64,000 bases of DNA from CAZJYI01 sp964550025 (GCA_964550025.1 CAZJYI010000052.1:4361-68360); one strand, 5' to 3'; numbered from the stretch's first letter, positions 1-9,050 are shown. Numbers and translations: made by a program. The notes: generated by a model not told the origin, from the letters alone.

Positions 1-348
1 CGCCAGGAGGTCCGCCAGCCGTCCGAAAATGAACGCGTGGCCAATCTCGAACGCGTGCCCCGTGTCGCCGACCCGCCGCCATTCGTCGGCCAGCAACGCA
101 CAGAAAGCTCTCAATGCCTGGTGCCTGTCCTCGTACGGCAGACTGGAGGGCCAGACCCACTGCACGCTCAGCGGGGTCTCCCCCCACCCGCATGCCCGCG
201 CACCCGCTGCTCCCTCGACCTCCATGCACACGCGGGCGCAGGTAACAAACGTCAGCGTCTCGGGGCCGAACTTCAACGGCACGCGCGTCTCGACGGGGAG
301 AAAACGCAGCACCACGTCAACCGGTTTCACGTCGGTGGAATCTGGCAT
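1..348 (-). CDS. Partial conserved protein, possibly enolase-superfamily-like (N-terminal 116 residues)
   Basis: The minus strand is open from an ATG at 348 to the window edge with no stop, so only the N-terminus is present. The translated segment (PVETRVPLKFGPETLTFVT, then GWGETPLSVQWVWPS) resembles the start of a conserved PVC protein annotated as enolase/mandelate-racemase-like. I recall this from memory and could not search it. There is no signal peptide, so the protein is probably cytoplasmic. It starts 50 bp beyond the end of the M42 peptidase on the same strand and may be co-transcribed with it. The reading frame is sound; the family name is tentative. Confidence 0.55.
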   Translation of the reverse strand, partial: MPDSTDVKPVDVVLRFLPVETRVPLKFGPETLTFVTCARVCMEVEGAAGARACGWGETPLSVQWVWPSSLPYEDRHQALRAFCALLADEWRRVGDTGHAFEIGHAFIFGRLADLLA

Positions 349-397
349 GGTTTCAGCGCGCCCTTTCGTTGCCGCGTTGATCTCCGGGTCTCAACAC

Positions 398-1513
398 TCA
401 CTTCCGCTTCCGTCGGCCCTTCGCACCCTTCTTCCCCGGCCTTCTCGCGGCAGACGGCCTCCGCCCTGTCACGACTTCGTCATCCACGGCGAGCTCGTGG
501 GCGTGCTCCATCACGCTCTTGAGCAATTCGACCGTCGCATCCATGTCATCCGAGTGGCAGAGCTGCACGGTCGAGTGCATGTAGCGCACGGGCGCGCCTA
601 CGGTCGTGGACAGGACGCCCGCGCGCGACTGCTGCATGGCGGCGGCGTCCGTTCCACCGCCGATGTTCTTCTGGTGCGGGATCTTGAAGCGCTTGCACAC
701 GTCGAGCAGAAATCCCACCAGCTTGCGGTTCCCGATCGTGAGCCGGTCAACGATGTAGACGCCGGTCCCTTCCCCCAGGTTGCAGGTCTGATCATGATCC
801 TTCGAGTAGGCGCCCCGGCAGAGGCTCCCGTCGAGGGCGATGCCGATGTCCGGCTCGACGCCGAATGCCGCCGTGCGCGCGCCGCGCAGCCCGACCTCTT
901 CCTGGACGGAGCTCACGGCGTAGACATCGACCGACGTGTCGCCAACCTGACGCATGGCGTCGAGCAGACAGTACGTGCCGATGCGGTCGTCGAAGTTTCT
1001 GCCAACCACCGTCTTGTCATTCAGCACAGACACGTCGTCCTCAAAGCTGGCGATGTCACCCACGGAAACGCGCTTGAGCAGCGTCTTCGAGGGAAGGCCC
1101 GTATCGATGACAAGGTCATCGAGTTTGGCGCGCTTGTCGTCATCCTTCTTTCGCGGCGCCGGCACGACGACGCCGCGCACGGGCTTGCGGCCGTGGATGA
1201 TGACGCGTTGCGATTCAATCGCCTGCGGATTGAGTCCGCCGAGCTGAATGAAGCGGATGAACCCTTTGTCGTCGATGTGCTTGACCATCATGCCGATCTC
1301 GTCGACGTGCGCCGACAACATGAGGCGAACGGGCCGTTCCCGGTCTTTCGGGGGATGGGTTGCCCGCTTCAACCCGATCACGTTCCCCATGCGGTCACGA
1401 CGCACTTCGTCGCAGCAGGCCAACAAAACGTCCATCACGACCGCCTGGGCATCATCTTCGTACCCGGACACGCCTGGAACGTTGCACACTTTCTCCAACA
1501 GTTTCAGATCCAT
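398..1513 (-). CDS. M42 family metallopeptidase (glutamyl aminopeptidase / FrvX-like)
   Basis: This 371-residue protein is a cytosolic di-metal aminopeptidase of the M42 family, which trims peptides from their N-terminus. The expected ligands are all visible: His69 and Asp71 in AHVDE, Asp175/176 in NFDDR, the catalytic Glu205-Glu206 pair in VQEEVG, Asp228 in ALDGS, and His313 in YMHST. The N-terminal part has the usual PGVSGYEDD opening. About 20 residues at the C-terminus are rich in Lys and Arg (RRPGKKGAKGRRKRK), an extension beyond the usual family end. The ATG is preceded by a GGGGATGG purine stretch. Family assignment is secure; substrate is unknown. Confidence 0.93.
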   Translation of the reverse strand: MDLKLLEKVCNVPGVSGYEDDAQAVVMDVLLACCDEVRRDRMGNVIGLKRATHPPKDRERPVRLMLSAHVDEIGMMVKHIDDKGFIRFIQLGGLNPQAIESQRVIIHGRKPVRGVVVPAPRKKDDDKRAKLDDLVIDTGLPSKTLLKRVSVGDIASFEDDVSVLNDKTVVGRNFDDRIGTYCLLDAMRQVGDTSVDVYAVSSVQEEVGLRGARTAAFGVEPDIGIALDGSLCRGAYSKDHDQTCNLGEGTGVYIVDRLTIGNRKLVGFLLDVCKRFKIPHQKNIGGGTDAAAMQQSRAGVLSTTVGAPVRYMHSTVQLCHSDDMDATVELLKSVMEHAHELAVDDEVVTGRRPSAARRPGKKGAKGRRKRK

Positions 1514-1813
1514 TGACTGTCCATCCCCTTTCGCCTCACCGTTAGCAGCGTTCCCTTCGGCGCGTCAACCGGGCTGTACGCACCGGAATGCTCCGTCCGG
1601 GACCGGTTCAACCAGCAGGCTGTCAACCAGTCGGCGGAACGTGCTGCTCACGCACGCCATGGCGTCACGGCCCGGATTATTTGGTGACTAAACAAGACGC
1701 AGGGTGAAAAGGCAAGAATGAAACGCGGGCCTTCCGAAACACGGACAGGGATGGTATGTTCATACGGTTGAATGGAGTTTTATGCACTGGAGAAAGACGG
1801 GAGAAGAAGCCAC
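1514..1813. other. Intergenic region, divergent promoters expected
   Basis: Three hundred bases separate the M42 gene (minus) from the SGNH hydrolase (plus). I see no reading frame, RNA gene or strong palindrome here. It presumably contains the promoters of both genes. Confidence 0.5.
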
Positions 1814-2536
1814 GTGAAACAACATGTCGTTCTGATTGTCGGACTCGTCACCGTTGCCTGCCTGGCTGAAGCGGCGCCGCGAGAGGCCGCGCCGAAGAAG
1901 AAACGCCGGGTCAATCCCGCCATGGCGCCCGTACAGGATGCTCCCGGCCTGCCCCGCGTGTTGATCATCGGAGATTCAATCTCCATCGGCTATACGGTGC
2001 CGGTGCGTGAACTGATGAAAGGGAAAGCAAACGTGCACCGCCCACGAACCAACTGTGGCCCAACCACCCGCGGCCTGGCGCAGATCGACGCGTGGCTGGG
2101 CGGCGGGAAGTGGGACGTCATTCACTTCAACTGGGGGCTGCACGATCTGAAGTACATGGGCCCCCAGGGGCAGAACCTGGCCGACCCCAAGGCAGCCACC
2201 AGCAAACCGCAGGTTCCCATCGACGCGTACGAACAAAATCTCGACAAACTGGTCGCCCGGTTGAAACAGACCGGGGCGAAGCTGGTCTGGCGCAATACAA
2301 CACCCGTTCCCCCCGGTGCCAAGGGGCGGGTGGTCGGCGATTCGAAACGCTACAACGAAGCCGCGGCGCGCGTCATGAAGAAGCACGGTGTGCCTACGCA
2401 CGACATGTACTCGTTCTGCATGCCGCGCATGCAGGAGATCATGCTCCCCGCCAACGTACACTTCACCCCGAAAGGCTCCAAGGCCCTCGCCGAGACCGTG
2501 GTGGCCGCAATCGAGAAGGCGCTCGCCGGCCCCTGA
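1814..2536 (+). CDS. Secreted SGNH/GDSL-family hydrolase
   Basis: A 240-residue exported esterase-type hydrolase. I chose the GTG at 1814 rather than an ATG 14 codons upstream because it has a GGAGAAG ribosome site at good spacing and begins a clean signal peptide (MKQHVVLIVGLVTVACLAEA). Block I of the SGNH fold is clear: VLIIGDSISIGY holds the nucleophile Ser. The C-terminal block reads NVHFTPKGS and supplies the catalytic His, but the Asp usually found two or three residues before it is absent (Asn and Ala there). The substrate is probably an acyl or acetyl ester on carbohydrate, judged only from the family's usual role in PVC bacteria. Confidence 0.85.
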   Translation: MKQHVVLIVGLVTVACLAEAAPREAAPKKKRRVNPAMAPVQDAPGLPRVLIIGDSISIGYTVPVRELMKGKANVHRPRTNCGPTTRGLAQIDAWLGGGKWDVIHFNWGLHDLKYMGPQGQNLADPKAATSKPQVPIDAYEQNLDKLVARLKQTGAKLVWRNTTPVPPGAKGRVVGDSKRYNEAAARVMKKHGVPTHDMYSFCMPRMQEIMLPANVHFTPKGSKALAETVVAAIEKALAGP

Positions 2537-2626
2537 CGCCTTGAGGCCGGGACGGGGCAACGGCGGCGGCGCTTGCGGCCGGCCTACCTGCTCAGGCGCA
2601 GACGCGGGCGAGAGGAAAGGACGATC

Positions 2627-3778
2627 GTGAATCCATTGCGCACATACTCTCTTCTTCTGACGGTTCCCTTCCTGGCCGGGTGCGCACACTACACAGGGAT
2701 CGGAACGACAGGAGGGGAACGTTCCGCCGGCGGCTTCCGCGCGGACCCCGTCGTGTCGACGGCGGTCGGGAAGGGCGTGGCGGCACTGCTGTCGCGGCAG
2801 CATGCGGACGACGGGTCCTGGGGCGGCGACGACGTAAAGGTCCAGAGCTCCCACAAGTCGGACTACCCCGTTGCCATATCCAGCCTGGCCTACCTGGCCC
2901 TGACCGCGGTTGCACCGGGCAATCTCGATGCCGACCGGGCAAGGGAGAAGTCGCTGCGCTTCATTCTCGACACAATAGACGACGCGGGAAACATGCTGGA
3001 CACCCGTGACCACACGCCAAAAGTGCACGAACGGAACCTGTGGAGCCAGGGGTTCAGTCTTTTCGTGCTGGGGCACATTCTGCGTTCAGACGCCGTCGTC
3101 GGTGTGCAGCCGGAGGAGATACGCGCGAAGATGGCCGCCATGGTGTCGGCCCTGGCGAAGACGCAATGCAAGGACGGGGGCTGGACGTACAACAAGGGGG
3201 CCGGCGAGGGCTTCACCACGGCCACAATCCTGCTCGGACTTCTCTCGGCCCGGGACGCTGGGGTGGGCGTACCCGAGGCGCTGGTCCGCCGATCAACGGA
3301 GTTACTGCAGCGCGTGAGCAACCCCGGTTTCTACGTAGCGTACAAGGGCATTCCCCGCAAACTGGACACCAGCGGCGAGGTCCGCGATTCGAGCGGGCGT
3401 TCGGTGCAGATCGAACTGGCTCTCCTGGAGGCTGGCAGAGGGTCGGGGGAGAGACTGAAGACCGCGGTCGAGTGCTTCGTCAAACACCGCGACCGGCTCG
3501 ACAGGGTCCGGGATCTTGAAGAGGGCTGCCACCAGCCACCCTACAAAATCGGGACCTTCTACTGCTTCTTTGACTACTTCTACGTGGCCCAGGCACTGGA
3601 GCACCTGGACTCCACGTCCAGGGACAGGTACCGCGCCGTTCTCAGGCCGCATTTTCTCGGGCTTCAGAAGGAAGACGGCCACTGGATCGACTCGCGTGAT
3701 CACTGCGGCGAGTCGTACGGCACGGCCATGGGCCTGCTCATCCTGTCCGCGCCCGCGTGGGGCGATCCGCACACGTAG
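2627..3778 (+). CDS. Lipoprotein with prenyltransferase/squalene-oxidase-type repeats
   Basis: The start is taken as GTG 2627, preceded by AGGAAAGG, because it gives a short lipoprotein signal with lipobox LAGC and Cys19 as the lipidated residue. The mature protein of about 365 residues has repeated alpha/alpha-toroid motifs of the squalene cyclase/prenyltransferase type: QHADDGSWGG, TQCKDGGWTYN with an FTTATILLGL helix, and LQKEDGHWIDS with YGTAMGLLIL near the C-terminus. Such repeat lipoproteins are common in PVC genomes and their function is unknown. The DxDD catalytic motif of true cyclases is not seen, so enzyme activity should not be assumed. Confidence 0.8.
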   Translation: MNPLRTYSLLLTVPFLAGCAHYTGIGTTGGERSAGGFRADPVVSTAVGKGVAALLSRQHADDGSWGGDDVKVQSSHKSDYPVAISSLAYLALTAVAPGNLDADRAREKSLRFILDTIDDAGNMLDTRDHTPKVHERNLWSQGFSLFVLGHILRSDAVVGVQPEEIRAKMAAMVSALAKTQCKDGGWTYNKGAGEGFTTATILLGLLSARDAGVGVPEALVRRSTELLQRVSNPGFYVAYKGIPRKLDTSGEVRDSSGRSVQIELALLEAGRGSGERLKTAVECFVKHRDRLDRVRDLEEGCHQPPYKIGTFYCFFDYFYVAQALEHLDSTSRDRYRAVLRPHFLGLQKEDGHWIDSRDHCGESYGTAMGLLILSAPAWGDPHT

Positions 3779-3882
3779 GAATTTTAGCGTTGATTACAGT
3801 GCCCATACTGAGCGATTCTGCCAACCCGTATGACAGCCTTTTTGATGGACAGGAACGACCGGAAGGAACCCGAGGACAGACG

Positions 3883-5547
3883 ATGACAGCCATATCTTCG
3901 CTACAGCAAGCGCGTGCCGCCTACCAACCCAAACTGCCTGCGATTCTTGCGAACAACGGTCCGTTCGTTACCCTCGCGGAGGGGGAGGCAACCGAATCCG
4001 TGGCCGACCAGGACGAGATCCGCCGGCTTTTCTCCGGCACCTACGGCCTCCCGGTCGTGACGTTTTCACCGGGCCAGACGCGCGAAACCGCGCCCATCAC
4101 GGTCGGCGTCATCCTGTCGGGCGGGCAGGCTCCGGGCGGGCACAACGTCATCGCCGGCCTTTTCGACGGTCTCAAGGCCCTCAATCCCGCCAACAGACTG
4201 CTGGGATTCAAGGGCGGCCCCAAGGGGCTCATGACGAATCGCTACATGGAGCTCACCGACGAGGTGATCGATGCCTACCGCAACACGGGCGGATTCGACA
4301 TGATTCAGAGCGGCCGCGACAAGATCGAGGAACCGGAACACTTTGAGGCGGCCCTGGCAACCTGCGAGGCCAATGCCGTCAGCGCGCTGGTCGTGATAGG
4401 CGGCGACGATTCCAACACCAACGCCTGCCTGCTCGCCCAGTACATGGCGGACCAGGGAAAGGCCATCCAGGTCATCGGCTGTCCGAAAACCATCGACGGT
4501 GACCTGAAGAACGAGCAGATTGAGGTCTCGTTCGGTTTCGATACGGCCACCAAGGTCTACAGCGAATTGATCGGCAACATCGAGCGCGATGCAAACTCCG
4601 CGCAGAAGTACTGGCATTTCATCAAGCTGATGGGACGCTCGGCATCGCACATCGCGCTCGAATGCGCGCTGCAGACGCAGCCCAATTGCTGCCTCATCAG
4701 CGAGGAAGTCGCCGCCCGCAAGCAGACTCTGAAGGAGATCGTCGAGGAACTCGCGACGCTCGTCAAACGGCGTGCAGACGACGGTAAGAACTTCGGCGTC
4801 GTGCTGATTCCGGAGGGTCTGATCGAGTTCATTCCGGAGATGCAGACGCTGATCGGCGAGCTCAACGAACTGCTCTCCGACAAGGGCGGGAACAAGACGC
4901 ACTTCGACGCTCTGCCGTCCGACGATGACCGTCTCCAATTCGTGAACAGCAAGCTCTCGCCCGCCTCGTCGCAGGCCTTCAGTTCGCTGCCGATGGCCAT
5001 CCAGTTTCAACTGCTCGGAGACCGCGACCCGCACGGCAACGTGCAGGTTTCGAGGATCGAAACAGAGAAGCTGCTGATCGATCTCGTGGGGGATCTCCTG
5101 CGCGAGTGGAAAACGGCTGAAACCTACACCGGGAAGTTCAGCGCCCAATCGCACTTCTTCGGCTACGAGGGCCGTTGCGCGGCGCCGTCCAACTTCGACG
5201 CGGACTACTGCTACAGCCTGGGCTACACGGCAGCCGCGTTGATCGGCGGCGGCAAGACGGGTTACCTCAGCAGCGTACGCGGGCTCTGTGCCCCGGCTGC
5301 CGAATGGCTGGCCGGCGGCATTCCGCTGACCATGATGATGAACGTGGAGCGGCGGCATGGTGAGGCCAAGGCGGTCATTCGCAAGGCGCTCGTCGAGCTG
5401 GACGGCAAGCCCTTCAAGACCTTCGCCGCCATGCGGGACGCCAACGCCGTGGGCACGGAGTACGTCTATCCCGGCCCGATCCAGTACTTCGGGCCTCCTG
5501 AAGTATGCGATGTGGTCACGCGCACACTACGGCTGGAACACGAGTAG
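3883..5547 (+). CDS. pfp: Pyrophosphate-dependent 6-phosphofructokinase (long form)
   Basis: Interconverts fructose 6-phosphate and fructose 1,6-bisphosphate using PPi instead of ATP, in cytosolic glycolysis/gluconeogenesis. The length of 554 residues fits the long plant-like PPi-PFK group. Diagnostic motifs are in order: GVILSGGQAPGGHN near residue 75, IGGDDSNTNA near 171 (the GGDDS form marks PPi use), PKTIDGDLKN near 202 (catalytic Asp in TIDGD), and MGRSASH near 250. The ATG at 3883 is preferred over an upstream in-frame start because the family similarity begins just after it. It is followed 42 bp later by the convergent sigma-54 activator gene. Confidence 0.95.
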   Translation: MTAISSLQQARAAYQPKLPAILANNGPFVTLAEGEATESVADQDEIRRLFSGTYGLPVVTFSPGQTRETAPITVGVILSGGQAPGGHNVIAGLFDGLKALNPANRLLGFKGGPKGLMTNRYMELTDEVIDAYRNTGGFDMIQSGRDKIEEPEHFEAALATCEANAVSALVVIGGDDSNTNACLLAQYMADQGKAIQVIGCPKTIDGDLKNEQIEVSFGFDTATKVYSELIGNIERDANSAQKYWHFIKLMGRSASHIALECALQTQPNCCLISEEVAARKQTLKEIVEELATLVKRRADDGKNFGVVLIPEGLIEFIPEMQTLIGELNELLSDKGGNKTHFDALPSDDDRLQFVNSKLSPASSQAFSSLPMAIQFQLLGDRDPHGNVQVSRIETEKLLIDLVGDLLREWKTAETYTGKFSAQSHFFGYEGRCAAPSNFDADYCYSLGYTAAALIGGGKTGYLSSVRGLCAPAAEWLAGGIPLTMMMNVERRHGEAKAVIRKALVELDGKPFKTFAAMRDANAVGTEYVYPGPIQYFGPPEVCDVVTRTLRLEHE

Positions 5548-5589
5548 AGTTGCATTCGACGACGCGCAGCCCGGTTGGCCGCCAGATGC

Positions 5590-7155
5590 TCAGTGCGCGA
5601 GGTCCCGGTGTGGCCTGGAGAGTCTGATCTCCAGCTTCTTCATTCTGAACCGAAGGGTGCTGGGATTCATCCGGAGGAGTTCTGCCGCGCCCCCGGGACC
5701 GGCCACCTGCCCGTTCGTGTGCTCCAGTGCGAGGCGGATGTGGTCGGCAATGGCTTCATCCATTGTGCGAACGGTGTCCGGCGATGTCCCCGTGGCGATC
5801 CGGGTTTCCGGGACCGCATGGGCGGGCTGTAGCTTCGGTATGACCAGCCTGCTGCCACGAGACAGGATCAGTCCGCGCTCCACCACGTTCTGCAGCTCAC
5901 GGACATTGCCGGGCCAGCCGTAGGCGCTTAGCCGGTTCAGGGCGTTGTGGTCGATACGCGGAGTTGCCGCCAGGTTCATCTCCCTGGCCTTGCGTTCAAC
6001 GAAGTACTGAACCAGTGATGGGATGTCGTCGCGCCGCAGACGCAAGGGGGGAATGCGGATTGGCAACACGTTGAGCCGGTACCAGAGGTCCTCTCGGAAC
6101 CGGCCTTCGCGGACCATCTGCTCCAGGTCGCGATGAGTTGCCGCGATCACGCGGACATCCACCGTGATCGTCCTTGAGCCGCCGATGCGCTCGAAGTGCT
6201 TCTCCTGGAGTACGCGCAGGAGCTTGACCTGTGCATCCGGGGTGAGCTCACCAATCTCGTCCAGAAACAGCGTGCCCCCGTCAGCACGCTCGAACCGCCC
6301 GCGTTTTCTCTCTGAGGCCCCCGTGAATGCGCCTTTCTCATGCCCGAACAGTTCACTATCCAGCAGCGTTTCCGGCACGGCTCCGCACTGTAGACGAATC
6401 ATCGGACCCGCCCTTCGGGGAGACGCCATGTGGATCGCGTTGGCGATGACCTCCTTGCCGGTTCCCGTCTCCCCAAGGAGCAGGACCGGCGCGTTCGTGC
6501 CGGCCACGCGCCTGACCATCTCCATGACCCCGCGTAGTCCGAAATCCGCACCGATGACTTCCGTCCCCGACATTCGCTCGATGTCGGCGGACAGAGCGCG
6601 ATTGTCGTCAGCCAACTGGTCCCGCATTCTCTCGAGATCCATGTAGCGACGGGCGTTGCTCATGGCAAGGGCCACCGGGTCTTTCAGGCTCTGCAGGAGG
6701 GTGGCGTGCTCTGACGTATAGCGGTTCATCCCACCGGCGGAGACCACGAGGCCGCCCACCTGCTCTCCCCGGATGTTCAGGGTCAGACCCATTGTCGAAC
6801 AGGATGCGAGGTGCGGGAAACAGCGCCGAACCGGTGCCGGCAGATCCTCGGGCCGATTGAAGACCGTTACGGCCTGGCCCTGCTCCTCCTTTTCGCGAAT
6901 GAGCGCCAGGAACTCGTCGTCGAGAGGGATCGGATCCGACGAGTCCTCCCACAACGAAACGAAGCCTTCGCGCGCCACCATCGCCACCGGCGAGATGCAC
7001 CGTTGTTCGGCATCCACGTAGCTCAGCCCCATCGCGTCCGTTGGAATGAACTCCCCCAAGTACTCAAAAGCATCTGTCAGGGCCTCTTCGACATCGAGGC
7101 TGCCGCAAATCCTGAGCGTTACCTCCCTGAAGAAGTCGGCCCGATCAACGTCCAT
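5590..7155 (-). CDS. Sigma-54-dependent transcriptional activator (GAF-AAA+-Fis)
   Basis: A 521-residue bacterial enhancer-binding protein. A GAF-like sensory domain spans about residues 8-170. The AAA+ domain has Walker A GETGTGKE (228-235), the sigma-54-contacting loop GAFTGA (275-280) and Walker B GTLFLDE (294-300). A Fis-type helix-turn-helix lies at about 470-510 (GGAAELLRMNPSTLRFRMKK). No receiver domain is present, so control is probably by a small ligand or redox state sensed by the GAF domain; Cys53, Cys112 and Cys119 lie in it. The gene is divergent from the efflux operon. A -24/-12 promoter and two upstream direct repeats lie in the shared region, so this protein very likely activates that operon and may regulate itself. 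Confidence 0.93.
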   Translation of the reverse strand: MDVDRADFFREVTLRICGSLDVEEALTDAFEYLGEFIPTDAMGLSYVDAEQRCISPVAMVAREGFVSLWEDSSDPIPLDDEFLALIREKEEQGQAVTVFNRPEDLPAPVRRCFPHLASCSTMGLTLNIRGEQVGGLVVSAGGMNRYTSEHATLLQSLKDPVALAMSNARRYMDLERMRDQLADDNRALSADIERMSGTEVIGADFGLRGVMEMVRRVAGTNAPVLLLGETGTGKEVIANAIHMASPRRAGPMIRLQCGAVPETLLDSELFGHEKGAFTGASERKRGRFERADGGTLFLDEIGELTPDAQVKLLRVLQEKHFERIGGSRTITVDVRVIAATHRDLEQMVREGRFREDLWYRLNVLPIRIPPLRLRRDDIPSLVQYFVERKAREMNLAATPRIDHNALNRLSAYGWPGNVRELQNVVERGLILSRGSRLVIPKLQPAHAVPETRIATGTSPDTVRTMDEAIADHIRLALEHTNGQVAGPGGAAELLRMNPSTLRFRMKKLEIRLSRPHRDLAH

Positions 7156-7191
7156 CGCGTCCCTCTTTCAAGCGTAGTATATTCACTATGC

Positions 7192-7230
7192 CGCAATATA
7201 CCGCGTTAATGGACGCAATATACGGCGTTA
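7192..7230 (+). promoter_or_regulatory. Two direct repeats, likely activator-binding sites
   Basis: Two 17-bp copies differing at one base, CGCAATATACCGCGTTA (7192-7208) and CGCAATATACGGCGTTA (7214-7230), are spaced 22 bp start to start, about two helical turns. GTATATT at 7177-7183 and AATATAC at 7195-7201 also form an inverted repeat with an 11-bp spacer. The repeats lie about 75-115 bp upstream of the start site predicted from the sigma-54 promoter, the usual place for enhancer sites. They are also 37-75 bp upstream of the activator's own ATG. Confidence 0.7.
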
Positions 7231-7279
7231 CGAGGCCCTTGTCTATGCCCAAAGTCGCGAAGAATGCGCAACATGGTGT

Positions 7280-7295
7280 TGGCACGACGTCTGCG
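7280..7295 (+). promoter_or_regulatory. Sigma-54 (-24/-12) promoter of the efflux operon
   Basis: TGGCACGACGTCTGCG matches the sigma-54 consensus TGGCAC-N5-TTGC with one change. The invariant GG (7281-7282) and GC (7293-7294) are separated by exactly 10 bases. Counting 12 from the GC puts the start site near 7306, giving a leader of about 30 nt before the AAGGAGAC ribosome site and the ATG at 7336. Confidence 0.8.
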
Positions 7296-7335
7296 AAAGA
7301 GGGTCTCCATATCGAAGTGAAAGGAGACAGAGGGT

Positions 7336-7671
7336 ATGAAATGGATGGAGATGATTCGCCTGATGTCCTCCGTCGGCGGTCACGAGGACGCCATCGCCGC
7401 GGCCGGGCGGCAGCTCAGGGAAATCGAGGGTGCGACGCGTGGCGTGGAGGTCTACCTGCTGCAGCATGCGCTCTACGACGGCGACCTGGCAGCGCTGCTG
7501 GTGTGGAACAACGATCGCCAGCCGGTGAGGACCCGTGAGGGCCTCTTGCTGGCGCAGAATCTGCACCGCTTCGGAACCGTCGACCACGCGGTGTGGCATG
7601 CCGCACCGGGCTTCGAAGAGCCCGAGTGCGACCGTACGCCGGAGTCGACCGGCGCCGAGGGGGGCGAGTAA
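7336..7671 (+). CDS. Small uncharacterised protein heading the efflux operon
   Basis: A soluble protein of 111 residues beginning MKWMEMIRLMSSVGGHEDAI, with no signal peptide or membrane segment. The pattern of a short beta strand, a helix (EDAIAAAGRQLREIE), then strands (VEVYLLQHALYDGDLAALLVW) and a final FGTVDHAVWHA strand suggests a ferredoxin-like dimeric alpha/beta barrel, as in small monooxygenase-like proteins. I recall similar short proteins in unrelated anaerobes but no known function. The ATG has a strong AAGGAGAC site. Its stop overlaps the next start (TAATG), so it is translationally coupled to the TolC-like gene. A role in sensing or handling the pump's substrate is an inference from position only. 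Confidence 0.75.
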   Translation: MKWMEMIRLMSSVGGHEDAIAAAGRQLREIEGATRGVEVYLLQHALYDGDLAALLVWNNDRQPVRTREGLLLAQNLHRFGTVDHAVWHAAPGFEEPECDRTPESTGAEGGE

Positions 7672-9050
7672 TGTGTTCCTCACGCAACCGACGCACCGCA
7701 CCGCTCCTTCTCATCGCCGCCTTGCTGTGGACGGCGGGGGGAACGGCCCGGTCCGTTCGAGGGACGACAAACGCCCTCACCCTCGCCACGGCGCTGCAAC
7801 TGGCGGACGAGCACAACCTGTCCCTGCGCGCCGTCCGAGAGGAAGCCGCCATCGCCCGCGGTCGTGCCCGGGTGACATGCTCCTCCGCTCACCCGCAGAT
7901 CGGCCTCGGCGCCGAGCTCACTCGTCTCGACGACGTCATCACGTTCGGTGAGTTCACCATGGGGCAGGAAGACAACTACGCGGCAACGGCCGAGGTCTCG
8001 CAAGCGCTCTACGCGGGCGGCAGAATCTACGCCGGACTGCGCCTCGCCCGCAAGTACGCGGAGGCGGCGGAAGCACAGATAGTGGATGCCGGGCAAGAGA
8101 CGGCCTACGCGGTACATGCCCTGTTCAACCACGTACTGCTGGCAAAGGAGACGCTGCAGGTGGCGGCACGGGCCGTGGAACTGGCGCAACGCAACCACGC
8201 AGACGTGAGTGCTCGCCTGGAGCAGGGCATGGCGAAGCGTTTTGACCTGCTTCGTGCCAACGAGCAGGTCAGTCACGCGCAGGCCGACCGCATCGCCGCA
8301 GAGAATGGCGCGCTCAAAGCCCGGCTGGCACTGTTCCGGGCCCTGGAACTGCCATTGGACGATCCTCGCGAGATCGCCGGGTCGCTGGATTCGGCAACTT
8401 CGCCCGTGGATGACCGGCATGTCGTGCAGGCAGCTCTGAAGCGCAGACCGGATATCGCTGTCGCCGAAACGGCTATCGCCATGCAGCGTGAGGCCCTCGA
8501 GATGGCCCGCGGCGAAAGGCGCCCGACCGTTGCGCTTTTCGGGCAGCTGAAGTACGCCAATCCCGATCGGTCATTCGCAGACGACTGGGAGGCTTCCTGG
8601 CTTGTCGGGGCTCGGGCCGAATTGCCGCTTTTCGACGGGTTGGCGGCGCGCGGCAAGATACAGCAGGAAGCGGCACAGCTTCGGCGGGTGGAGTTTCAGC
8701 GCGACGATGCCGTTTCCCGGGCGCGCCTTGAGATCGCCGAAGCGCAGGCTGATCTGGCTACTGCCGCGAAGCTGGTTGAAGCGCGAAATCGCAGCGTAAC
8801 CCAGGCCCAGGAGGCACTTCGTCTTGCCCAGCGTGCCTATGCCGAGGGCGTGGAGCGGCAGATCGACGTGATCTCGGCGCAGACGGCGCTCACCGAGAGT
8901 CGCTACCAGCTTGCCGCCGCGCGCTTTGAGAGCATCATGGCCTGCCGGCGGTTCCAGCTCGCGACCGGTAGCATTGGCTCCACGGTCGGCGGACTTGAGC
9001 AGACACACCCGGCCAACCCGGACAACCCCCAGGAGAACGACGGACAATGA
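7671..9050 (+). CDS. TolC-family outer-membrane efflux protein
   Basis: The outer-membrane channel of a tripartite RND pump, 459 residues. The start ATG at 7671 overlaps the previous stop by one base. A signal peptide (MCSSRNRRTAPLLLIAALLWTAGG) precedes the mature protein, which opens with the typical LTLATALQLADEHNLSLRAV helix. Two halves follow, each with long Ala-, Glu- and Gln-rich helices, the internal duplication expected of the OEP fold (for example VSQALYAGGRIYAGLRLARKY and ELPLFDGLAARGKIQQEAAQ). The order regulator target, channel, adaptor, pump fits a single co-transcribed unit. Confidence 0.92.
   Translation: MCSSRNRRTAPLLLIAALLWTAGGTARSVRGTTNALTLATALQLADEHNLSLRAVREEAAIARGRARVTCSSAHPQIGLGAELTRLDDVITFGEFTMGQEDNYAATAEVSQALYAGGRIYAGLRLARKYAEAAEAQIVDAGQETAYAVHALFNHVLLAKETLQVAARAVELAQRNHADVSARLEQGMAKRFDLLRANEQVSHAQADRIAAENGALKARLALFRALELPLDDPREIAGSLDSATSPVDDRHVVQAALKRRPDIAVAETAIAMQREALEMARGERRPTVALFGQLKYANPDRSFADDWEASWLVGARAELPLFDGLAARGKIQQEAAQLRRVEFQRDDAVSRARLEIAEAQADLATAAKLVEARNRSVTQAQEALRLAQRAYAEGVERQIDVISAQTALTESRYQLAAARFESIMACRRFQLATGSIGSTVGGLEQTHPANPDNPQENDGQ

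Noticed and set aside
29..1516. 495-residue open frame on the plus strand
   Set aside because: It is antisense to the M42 peptidase, which has all catalytic motifs. High GC leaves long shadow frames on the opposite strand.
1976..3076. 366-residue open frame on the minus strand
   Set aside because: It spans the SGNH hydrolase and the repeat lipoprotein in antisense, has no ribosome site and matches no family.
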